A stretch of DNA of 5,939 nt from Ruminococcus sp. CAG:382 (lineage in GTDB: Bacteria; Bacillota; Clostridia; Oscillospirales; CAG-382). The notes beneath the pieces were generated by a model. The model was not told the DNA's origin. It did not search any database and saw nothing but the letters and a program-made list of their open reading frames with translations. The position numbers and the translations under genes are program-made. Positions 1-5,375 of this stretch are shown here, in pieces (position 1 is the first letter of the stretch; each line of letters begins with the position of its first letter). The stretch is taken from the NCBI GenBank assembly GCA_000433115.1, contig FR892193.1, positions 6,380 to 12,318 on the forward strand. The letters run 5' to 3'.

Positions 1-29
1 AAAAGCATACAGTCTGTCGGGGGATTATT

Positions 30-824
30 TTATTTTCTTATTCTGCCGGGGGTTACTCCGCGCTTTTTCTTAAAAATATTGCAAAAATAGTGCTCGTCGG
101 TAAAATTCAACATATCGGCAATTTGCTTTACCGTAAGCGAGGAATTTTGAAGTAATTTTTCAGCCGTAGCTATTTTTTGCTCAAGAATATAGTTATAAAC
201 CGTAGCTCCGTATTCCCGCTTAAAAAGTCTGCTGAGCTGCGATACTGAAAACCTGAATTTTTCGGCTACAAGCTCCGCGTTTATTTTTCTGTAAATATTG
301 CAGTCAATAAAGCTTTTAACATTTTGGCCAGTGCCCGTGTGTTTTTTTTCGGAATTTTCGGCTAAGCGCTGTATCATACGGTGAAAAATAATTGCGGAAT
401 AGCTGTTTATTTCGTTATCGGCAGGGTGCTTTGCAAGATAATCAAACAGCTCGTCAAATAAACCGCCTATATCGGTTTTCGGAAAATGTACCCGCTTGTC
501 AATTCCGTATATCTCCGTAAGCCTTTCGCAAAGCTCGCCTGATACGTTCATCCATTTTTTCTTCCACGGCTCCTTTTTATCGGAATAATAACGGTGCTCA
601 AAACCGGCAGGAAGTATATACACGTCCCCCTTTTCTATACGGTAGCTTTCACCTCCGCATATAACCGTTCCCGCACCCTTTTCAACATACTCTATAACAT
701 AAAGCGCAGAACATTCGCGGTATATTTTATATTCCGCGTCGGGGTAGGTTATTCCTGCAAGAGTAAGTATGAACGGAAGCTTATCGCTCATATCCGACGG
801 CGGTATTAAAAAGATTTTCTCCAT
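30..824 (-). CDS. AraC-family transcriptional regulator (cupin sensor + double HTH)
   Basis: Predicted cytosolic one-component regulator. The N-terminal half reads as an AraC-type cupin ligand-binding domain (for example LAGITYPDAEY and the glycine-rich GAGTVICGGESYRIEKGD). The C-terminal ~95 residues form the two-helix-turn-helix DNA-binding domain: AELVAEKFRFSVSQLSRLFK is helix pair one, and LTVKQIADMLNFTDEHYFCN with FKKKRGVTPGRIRK is the second HTH and family signature. Start choice: the longest frame begins at 872, but that ATG has no Shine-Dalgarno and lies only about 5-8 nt from the predicted transcription start. The ATG at 824 has AGTGAGGA (842-835) 10 nt upstream, and the family-like sequence (MEKIFLIPPSDM) begins there, giving 264 aa. 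It is divergent from the GH2 gene, so it probably activates that gene in response to a sugar or glycoside; this is inferred from context. The inducer cannot be named. Family assignment is confident. Confidence 0.9.
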   Translation of the reverse strand: MEKIFLIPPSDMSDKLPFILTLAGITYPDAEYKIYRECSALYVIEYVEKGAGTVICGGESYRIEKGDVYILPAGFEHRYYSDKKEPWKKKWMNVSGELCERLTEIYGIDKRVHFPKTDIGGLFDELFDYLAKHPADNEINSYSAIIFHRMIQRLAENSEKKHTGTGQNVKSFIDCNIYRKINAELVAEKFRFSVSQLSRLFKREYGATVYNYILEQKIATAEKLLQNSSLTVKQIADMLNFTDEHYFCNIFKKKRGVTPGRIRK

Positions 825-862
825 ATGCTTAAAATCCTCACTTTTATGCGCAAAATCTCTAT

Positions 863-893
863 TTGAAAACATCTTTCACAATGATATTATACA
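863..893 (+). promoter_or_regulatory. possible weak promoter for the GH2 gene, overlapping the divergent promoter
   Basis: On the plus strand a TTGAAA (863-868) and a TATACA (888-893) are separated by 19 nt, a poor spacing. The -10 overlaps the -10 of the minus-strand promoter. A direct repeat ACAAT (878-882 and 891-895, 13 bp apart) lies between. A weak promoter in such a place would fit activation by the AraC-type regulator, but this is inference and no consensus operator can be assigned. Confidence 0.3.
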
Positions 894-914
894 ATAAAGA
901 AAATTTAATTTCAA
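886..914 (-). promoter_or_regulatory. sigma-A promoter of the AraC-family gene
   Basis: Read on the minus strand: -35 TTGAAA (914-909, 5/6 to TTGACA), a 17-nt spacer, and a perfect -10 TATAAT (891-886). Transcription would start near 880-877, giving a leader of about 55 nt to the preferred ATG at 824. The promoter lies in the control region shared with the divergent GH2 gene. Confidence 0.72.
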
Positions 915-932
915 GCAAAAGGAGCAATTATT

Positions 933-2690
933 ATGAGCACAAATATTATCCCGCGCCCCGAGCACCCACAGCCTATAATGAAAAGAGAAAACTGGCAAAA
1001 TCTCAACGGCGAATGGCTGTTTGAATTTGATTTCGGTGTTTCCGGCGAGGAAAGAGGGCTTTACAAGCCCGAAAAGGCAGATGAATACTCCAAAAAAATA
1101 ACCGTACCGTTTTGCCCTGAAAGCGAGCTTTCGGGAATAAATTATAAGGATTTTATTCCGGCGGTATGGTATAAGCGCACAGTAAGCATTACAAGGGAGC
1201 AGCTTGAAAACCGCGTTTTACTGCATTTCGGCGCGGTAGATTATGCCTGTACCGTATATGTAAACGGCAATAAAGCCGGCTGTCACTTCGGCGGGTACAG
1301 TTCATTTGTGTTTGATATTACCGATTTATTGAAGATCGGCGAAAATGACCTGACCGTCAACGCAAGGGATAATGTACGCAGCGGTGACCAGCCCAAGGGA
1401 AAACAGGCGGGACTGTTTTATTCAAGCGGCTGCGATTACACCCGCACGACCGGAATTTGGCAAACGGTATGGCTTGAATTTGTACCCTCGGGCTACATAA
1501 AGACCGCAAAATATTACCCCGATATTGAAAACGGCACGTTTGATATTGAGCTTAACGTTACCCGCGGCGGCAGGCTTACCGCCGAAGCATTTTTTGAAGG
1601 CAGAGCGGTAGGCAGCGCCACAAAAGAGATTAAGGGCAGATATGCCAGATTTACCCTACCCCTTGCAGAAAAGCATTTGTGGGATTTAGGCTGCGGAAAT
1701 CTTTACAACCTGAAATTCACGCTTGAAACCGACGGCGGAACCGATATTTTGTCAAGCTATGCGGGCTTGCGCGAGGTGCGGATTGACGGCTTTAAGGTGC
1801 TTATTAACGGCAAAAGCGTATTCCAGCGCACCGTTCTCGACCAAGGCTTTTACCCCGACGGAATTTACACCGCGCCAAACGATGAGGCTTTAAAGCGCGA
1901 TATTGAGCTGTCAATGCAATTAGGCTTTAACGGCGCAAGACTGCACGAAAAAATGTTTGAGCCGCGTTTTCTTTATCACTGCGATAAAGCCGGCTACCTT
2001 GTTTGGGGCGAGCACGCCAACTGGGGGTTGGATATTAACAGAGAAAGCTCACTTTTAAACTTCCTGCCCGAATGGAGCGAAACTGTTGAGCGTGATTTCA
2101 ACCACCCGGCAATAATCGGCTGGTGCCCGTTTAACGAAACCTGGAATCAGACAAGTCAGGCAGCGCACCGAATATTAAGGGCTGTTTATGACGAAACAAA
2201 ACGCCTTGACCCCACGCGACCTGTTATCGACGTTTCGGGAGCATACCACGAAATAACCGATATTTACGACCAGCACGATTATGACCAAAACCCCGAAAGC
2301 TTCGGTAAATCCTATGCCGGCTATAACGGTGTGGAAAAAAGCTTTGATTTGTTCTTTAAGGATAAACAGGTATATATTCCGAATCTGCCGTTCTTTTTAA
2401 GTGAATTCGGCGGAATTAAGTGGATTCCCGAAAGCAATCGCAGCAGCGCCGCCGATAACTCCTGGGGATACGGTGACGCACCTGCAACCGAGGAGGAATT
2501 TTTCACCCGCTATGAGGGGCTGACCGCCGCTATTTTAAATGCCCCTAATATTATGGGCTTTTGCTATACACAGCTTTATGATGTAGAGCAGGAGGTAAAC
2601 GGTCTTTACACATATGCGCGCGAAAAGAAATTTGCTGATTATTCAAGAATTATCGCCGCAAACCGTAAAAAAGCAGCTATTGAAGAATAG
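933..2690 (+). CDS. glycoside hydrolase family 2 protein (beta-galactosidase/beta-glucuronidase superfamily)
   Basis: A 585-aa retaining beta-glycosidase without a signal peptide, so probably cytosolic and acting on imported glycosides. Domains in order: jelly-roll sugar-binding domain (about 10-185, with GGYSSFVFDITD and TRTTGIWQTVWLE), immunoglobulin-like domain (about 190-280), and TIM barrel (about 283-585). The acid/base is Glu402 in WCPFNETWNQ and the nucleophile is Glu491 in FFLSEFGG. The length is close to E. coli beta-glucuronidase (about 600 aa), and there is no long LacZ-type C-terminal extension. The glucuronate-recognition NxK motif (GNKKG in E. coli GUS) appears replaced by EVNG in DVEQEVNGLYTY, which argues against glucuronidase activity. 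Substrate is otherwise unresolved: a beta-galactoside, or another neutral or plant-derived glycoside. A strong ribosome site AAAAGGAG (917-924) lies 8 nt before ATG. The gene is divergent from its likely regulator and ends before a terminator. Confidence 0.93.
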   Translation: MSTNIIPRPEHPQPIMKRENWQNLNGEWLFEFDFGVSGEERGLYKPEKADEYSKKITVPFCPESELSGINYKDFIPAVWYKRTVSITREQLENRVLLHFGAVDYACTVYVNGNKAGCHFGGYSSFVFDITDLLKIGENDLTVNARDNVRSGDQPKGKQAGLFYSSGCDYTRTTGIWQTVWLEFVPSGYIKTAKYYPDIENGTFDIELNVTRGGRLTAEAFFEGRAVGSATKEIKGRYARFTLPLAEKHLWDLGCGNLYNLKFTLETDGGTDILSSYAGLREVRIDGFKVLINGKSVFQRTVLDQGFYPDGIYTAPNDEALKRDIELSMQLGFNGARLHEKMFEPRFLYHCDKAGYLVWGEHANWGLDINRESSLLNFLPEWSETVERDFNHPAIIGWCPFNETWNQTSQAAHRILRAVYDETKRLDPTRPVIDVSGAYHEITDIYDQHDYDQNPESFGKSYAGYNGVEKSFDLFFKDKQVYIPNLPFFLSEFGGIKWIPESNRSSAADNSWGYGDAPATEEEFFTRYEGLTAAILNAPNIMGFCYTQLYDVEQEVNGLYTYAREKKFADYSRIIAANRKKAAIEE

Positions 2691-2706
2691 CCGCACAGTA
2701 TAATTT

Positions 2707-2750
2707 ATCCGCCCGTCGGCAGACTGCTCTGTCAGCGGGCGGATATATTT
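2707..2750 (+). terminator. rho-independent terminator after the GH2 gene
   Basis: A perfect 9-bp stem ATCCGCCCG (2707-2715) / CGGGCGGAT (2736-2744) continues inward through imperfect pairing (GCAGA against TCTGT) to a 4-nt loop at 2724-2727. A short T-rich tail (TATATTT) follows. It begins 17 nt after the GH2 stop codon and shows that the hydrolase is transcribed as the last gene of its unit. Confidence 0.75.
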
Positions 2751-2773
2751 ATACAAGAAACTCACCGCCGTTT

Positions 2774-3334
2774 TTGCTCCCGTTTCTCAAAATGACGATT
2801 ATATTCTTGCAAAGGCTGCAAATTGAATTTGAGCAGATGAGCGGCACATTCATTGTGCCGTCTGCAAAGACCGTTGCCGACCTTCTTGAAGAATATACAT
2901 CTGTGTACGGTGTCGGCACTTGGGCAATGTCCACTTATGAAGCACGGCGTGGCTTGATGTTCAATTACATCATTCCGATTATCGGGGATATGAAGTCGGA
3001 CGACCTGAACACCCGTGTTATGGATCGCTTTTATCAGAGCTTGCTTTCCGTGAAAACAAAGGTCACGAATAACCGCAAGCCGACAAATGAATTTCTCACT
3101 GTGCATACCGTTCGTGAGATACACAAGCTGCTCAGAAACGCCTTTAATCAGGCGGTCAAGTGGGAGCTGATGTCAAAGAACCCGTGCGTCAATGCGACAT
3201 TTCCCAAAGAGGAACATAAAAAGCGTGAAATATGGACGGCGGAAACCCTGCAACACGCCCTTGAAGTATGCGACGATAACATACTTTCCCTTGCTGTCAA
3301 CCTTTCCTTTGCCTTTTATATCAATGATTTCTAA
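2774..3334 (+). pseudogene. tyrosine recombinase/integrase fragment, catalytic domain lost
   Basis: The remaining frame reads as the SAM-like core-binding domain of a Firmicutes mobile-element tyrosine integrase. PSAKTVADLLEEY, then TYEARRGLMFNYIIPIIGDMKSDDL, then TVREIHKLLRNAFNQAVKW and MSKNPCVNATFP, give the usual order, followed by the first helices of the catalytic domain (IWTAETLQHALEVCDDNILSLAVNLSFA). The frame then changes to unrelated residues (FYINDF) and stops at about residue 186, just before the point where the first catalytic Arg normally occurs. None of the Arg, Lys, His-x-x-Arg, His/Trp or Tyr active-site set is present, and intact relatives are usually about 370-440 aa. The N-terminus is also doubtful: the only start is a TTG with no ribosome site, and recognisable family sequence begins only near the ATG at 2792. 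It cannot recombine DNA. The fragment may mark an old integration or deletion event. Confidence 0.8.
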
Positions 3335-3368
3335 GGATTTTCCACCCCTGTTTTTCAGCCCAAAAAAC

Positions 3369-3426
3369 GTTCCGGGAGCGTCTCCTAAGCGGTAGGTCGG
3401 GTGTTCGAATCACCTCGGGAACGCCA
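3369..3426 (+). pseudogene. tRNA-Arg(CCU)-like sequence lacking the D-arm (tRNA remnant or att site)
   Basis: The parts that can be folded are: acceptor strands GTTCCGG (3369-3375) and CGGGAAC (3416-3422), 6 of 7 pairs; anticodon loop CTCCTAA (3382-3388) with anticodon CCT, on a weak stem of 4 of 5 pairs; variable loop AGGTC; T-arm GGGTG-TTCGAAT-CACCT, including the invariant TTCGAAT; discriminator G; and encoded CCA (3424-3426). Only one base separates the acceptor strand from the anticodon stem, so the whole D-arm (about 15-20 nt) is missing. The GAGCG at 3376-3380 resembles the normal 3' side of a D-stem. No promoter is evident just upstream. Either it is a deleted tRNA gene or the 3' tRNA half left as an attachment site beside the integrase remnant. 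A functional bacterial tRNA without a D-arm would be very unusual. Confidence 0.65.
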
Positions 3427-3432
3427 GAAAGC

Positions 3433-3470
3433 AACGCTGCAAGCCTTTTTCGGGGCTTGCAGCGTTTTTT
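3433..3470 (+). terminator. strong rho-independent terminator following the tRNA-Arg-like sequence
   Basis: A perfect 13-bp stem AACGCTGCAAGCC (3433-3445) / GGCTTGCAGCGTT (3454-3466) closes an 8-nt loop and runs into TTTTTT (3465-3470). It begins 7 nt after the encoded CCA, the usual place for the native terminator of a tRNA gene. This suggests that sequence from here to the right is the original chromosomal flank of that tRNA. Confidence 0.85.
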
Positions 3471-3480
3471 GTTCATCCTT

Positions 3481-3517
3481 CTCCCCGTAATTTTGCTTCC
3501 GTTACCGGGAGATTTTT
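3481..3517 (+). terminator. second terminator-like hairpin
   Basis: CTCCC-C-GTAA (3481-3490) pairs with TTAC-C-GGGAG (3502-3511), nine pairs with one C/C mismatch. A then TTTTT (3513-3517) follows. On the plus strand this would back up the preceding terminator and protect the convergent ECF gene from read-through. The minus strand has no U-tract here. The rest of the stretch to 3602 holds no gene I can support. Confidence 0.4.
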
Positions 3518-3571
3518 ATACGCCGTATGATGTATGTTTGCCGGTCTGATCACGATTCGGAATCGAGGAGC

Positions 3572-3602
3572 GCCTTTTCGATGCGGATGCCGCCGGAAAG
3601 GC
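3572..3602 (-). other. hairpin directly after the ECF S-component stop codon
   Basis: GCCTTT (3572-3577) pairs with AAAGGC (3597-3602), with an inner GCGG/CCGC stem. It abuts the TAA at 3605-3603 of the minus-strand gene. There is no clear U-tract on the minus strand, so it may be a 3' stabilising hairpin or a poor terminator rather than a classical intrinsic terminator. The perfect palindrome GATTCGGAATC (3554-3564) lies just beyond. Confidence 0.3.
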
Positions 3603-4145
3603 TTATCTGTTTTTCGGGTATATGCTTTCGCCGGAGAAGCGGTACCAGAGCTTATACAAGCCGCACCCCCAGCAGAGAAGCATACCGGCGACGGCGCCGA
3701 CAACCGCCTGAAGTATCTGATAGGGAAGCTTCATGACGGCGTATTCGGGAGTGTTGTATATGAACGCTCTGCCGAGAGAGTAGCCGACCACCATGATGAC
3801 CGCGCCGATTGTAACGCCGATTGCCGACGAGATAACAGGGCGCTTTTTCAGCACGTGATGCGCAAAGAGCGATATCACGACAGCCTGGAGACCGTGCGTC
3901 ACGAGAGAGACGAACATGGGAGCCGGATAGAAGAACAGGTCGCCGAGGAATGCGCCGACGCCGCCGACGAGAAACGCGGCGAGAGGGTCAAGGATTATCG
4001 AAGCGAGGCATATCACGATGTCGTTCATGTAAAGATGTCCGCCGGGTACGGGTACGCCGAAGGAGCTGAGGGCTACGTTGAGAGCCATGAACATTGCGGT
4101 CGTGCAGAGCCACACGGTTTTTTTTCGCAGATTCGTTGTTTTCAT
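3603..4145 (-). CDS. ECF transporter S component (PF07155-like), possible vitamin B6 or related precursor uptake
   Basis: A 180-aa integral membrane protein, the normal size for the substrate-binding S subunit of an energy-coupling factor (group II) ABC transporter. About five to six hydrophobic segments are visible (near residues 10-29, 42-60, 61-73, 77-98, 104-124 and 141-163). The first helix carries A17-x3-A21-x3-A25, the alanine pattern by which S subunits dock on EcfT. The GGHLYMNDIVICLASIILDP stretch and GGVGAFLGDLFFYP resemble the DUF1393/PF07155 group, which includes riboflavin-, hydroxymethylpyrimidine- and pyridoxine-type S subunits. The shared EcfA/A'/T module is not in the window and would be encoded elsewhere. 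A good ribosome site AGAGGT lies about 9 nt upstream of ATG. Being divergent from a MocR/PdxR-like PLP regulator, its most likely cargo is a B6 vitamer. Family confident, substrate inferred. Confidence 0.85.
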   Translation of the reverse strand: MKTTNLRKKTVWLCTTAMFMALNVALSSFGVPVPGGHLYMNDIVICLASIILDPLAAFLVGGVGAFLGDLFFYPAPMFVSLVTHGLQAVVISLFAHHVLKKRPVISSAIGVTIGAVIMVVGYSLGRAFIYNTPEYAVMKLPYQILQAVVGAVAGMLLCWGCGLYKLWYRFSGESIYPKNR

Positions 4146-4174
4146 TGGTTATTACCTCTTGTATTTGATGCGGG

Positions 4175-4190
4175 AATATTATATAATATT
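4175..4190. promoter_or_regulatory. 16-bp palindrome carrying back-to-back -10 boxes
   Basis: AATATTATATAATATT is a perfect palindrome containing TATAAT on the plus strand (4182-4187) and TATAAT on the minus strand (4183-4178). The plus promoter (MocR gene) has a weak -35 TTGTAT (4159-4164) at 17 nt. The minus promoter (ECF gene) has a weak -35 TTTTAT (4206-4201) at 17 nt. Both weak -35 boxes would make the pair sensitive to a regulator bound nearby. Confidence 0.55.
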
Positions 4191-4215
4191 TTCTGACGAT
4201 ATAAAATAGTCAGAA
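4191..4215. promoter_or_regulatory. candidate MocR operator: inverted repeat TTCTGAC-N11-GTCAGAA
   Basis: Perfect 7-bp arms TTCTGAC (4191-4197) and GTCAGAA (4209-4215) are separated by 11 AT-rich bases (centres 18 bp apart, close to two helical turns). It covers the expected start of the MocR transcript and, through its spacer, the -35 region of the ECF promoter. A dimer bound here could repress its own gene and control the transporter. The repeat is read directly; the binding protein is inferred from position. Confidence 0.5.
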
Positions 4216-4237
4216 TCGGAGAAAAAGATATAACCAG

Positions 4238-5338
4238 ATGAGATATATAACCGAAAAGGGCGGCAGCCCGATATATTTACAGCTTTACAGACAGATACGC
4301 GACGACATTGTTGCGGGAGTTTATCCGTACGGCAGCAAGCTGCCGTCGAAAAGGACGCTTGCCGACGAGTCGGGAATCAGCACCGTGACGGTTGAGCACG
4401 CGTATGCTCTGCTTTGCGACGAAGGGTACGCACGGGCGCGGGAGAGGAGCGGATATACCGTCGTTTTCAAGAGGAGCGACGGATTTGTTTCGACGGCGGA
4501 GAGCGGTGCGGAGCATATACGGCAAAGTGCCGAGCCGTCGGATTATCCGACGTTTCCCGTGTCGGTTCTGAGCAGGACCATGCGGCGTGTGCTTGCCGAT
4601 TATTATGACGTTATCATGCAGAAGTCGCCCGGCGCGGGATGTGATGGGCTTCGCGGCGCGATCAGGGATTATCTTGCACGCAATCGCGGCATTCATGTTG
4701 AAACAAAACAGATTGTCATAGGCTCCGGCGCGGAATATCTTTACGGGCTGATCGTCATGCTGCTCGGCAAGGACAGAGTATATGCTCTGGAAACGCCGTC
4801 TTATGAGGTTATCGAAAGGATATACGCGACGGTCGGGGTCAGATATGAGCTTCTGCCGCTTTCCGGGGACGGCATTGACAGCGGAGCGCTGTTTTCGTCC
4901 GGCGCAGATGTGCTGCATACGACGCCTTACCGCAGTTTTCCGAGCGGCGTCACCGCGTCGGCGTCAAAGAGGCATGAATATATCCGCTGGGCGGACAGAG
5001 AGGGGAGATACATCATCGAGTCCGACTACGGTTCGGAATTCGCGGTGTCGTCGCAACCGATGGAAACTCTGTTTGCGCTTGCCGACCGCGACAATGTCAT
5101 TTATCTGAACACGTTTTCGAAAACCATCTCCTCGTCGATACGTGTCGGGTATATGGTGCTGCCGGAATCGCTTACGGAGCCGTATTACGACAGGCTGGGG
5201 GCGTTTGCCTGTACCGTGCCGACCTTTGAACAGTACGTTCTGGCGGAGCTGATCGGCGGCGCTTTTGAAAGGCATATAAACCGTGTGCGCCGCAGTATGC
5301 GAAGGAAGCTTGAAAAGCAAGGCGGCGTGACGGAGTAA
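4238..5338 (+). CDS. MocR/PdxR-like GntR-family regulator with aminotransferase-like domain, short C-terminus
   Basis: 366 aa. Residues 1-75 are a GntR winged HTH (PIYLQLYRQIRDDI, GSKLPSKRTLA, TVTVEHAYALLCDEGY, RSGY). Residues from about 100 are a fold-type I PLP aminotransferase-like domain: SGAEYLYGLI; TTPYRSFPSGV; IIESDYGSEF with Tyr264; and TFSKTISSS with the predicted PLP-binding Lys295, 31 residues after Tyr264 as in GabR. Family members sense PLP or PLP-amine adducts. Two oddities: the residue aligned by spacing with the PLP-nitrogen Asp (GabR Asp279) is Ser262, and the protein stops right after ERHINRVRR, lacking the usual ~80-100-residue C-terminal subdomain that carries the carboxylate-binding Arg. 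The start fits the family N-terminus, although the nearest GGAG (4218-4221) is 16 nt away, which is long. Likely role: control of the divergent ECF gene and of itself, in response to PLP. The specific name PdxR is not proven. Confidence 0.88.
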   Translation: MRYITEKGGSPIYLQLYRQIRDDIVAGVYPYGSKLPSKRTLADESGISTVTVEHAYALLCDEGYARARERSGYTVVFKRSDGFVSTAESGAEHIRQSAEPSDYPTFPVSVLSRTMRRVLADYYDVIMQKSPGAGCDGLRGAIRDYLARNRGIHVETKQIVIGSGAEYLYGLIVMLLGKDRVYALETPSYEVIERIYATVGVRYELLPLSGDGIDSGALFSSGADVLHTTPYRSFPSGVTASASKRHEYIRWADREGRYIIESDYGSEFAVSSQPMETLFALADRDNVIYLNTFSKTISSSIRVGYMVLPESLTEPYYDRLGAFACTVPTFEQYVLAELIGGAFERHINRVRRSMRRKLEKQGGVTE

Positions 5339-5348
5339 CGTCCCGTGA

Positions 5349-5374
5349 TTCCGTTATATTGAGGGAAAACGGAA
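5349..5374. other. small inverted repeat between convergent genes
   Basis: TTCCGT (5349-5354) and ACGGAA (5369-5374) form a 6-bp stem with a 14-nt loop in the 37-bp gap between the convergent MocR and UPF0371 genes. No T-tract follows on either strand, so it is at best a weak or factor-assisted terminator. Confidence 0.25.
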
Positions 5375-5375
5375 G

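Noticed and set aside
1..29. Possible terminator of the AraC gene at the left edge
   Set aside because: Only a tiny ACAG/CTGT match and a short minus-strand T-run at the window edge are visible, too little to call.
2762..3124. 120-codon minus-strand frame over the integrase remnant
   Set aside because: The plus-strand frame gives clear integrase core-binding sequence; the minus-strand frame has no recognisable family or ribosome site.
3335..3368. A tRNA promoter or continuation of the integrase catalytic domain
   Set aside because: No TATAAT-like box with a suitable -35 is seen, and no frame here gives the SLRMGE-type catalytic Arg region.
3546..3602. Short minus-strand frame ending ...GGIRIEKALLDSES just after the ECF stop, considered as a frameshifted gene tail
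   Set aside because: It has no start codon or ribosome site, it spans only about 20 codons beyond the ECF stop, and the ECF protein is already of normal length.
3534..4196. 220-codon plus-strand open frame opposite the ECF gene
   Set aside because: Its product is rich in Arg, Asp, His and Glu with no domain logic, and it is antisense to a clear membrane protein with a good ribosome site. It is a shadow of high-GC coding sequence.
4277..4918. 213-codon minus-strand open frame opposite the MocR gene
   Set aside because: It has an Arg-rich, featureless product lying wholly antisense to recognisable HTH and aminotransferase domains.
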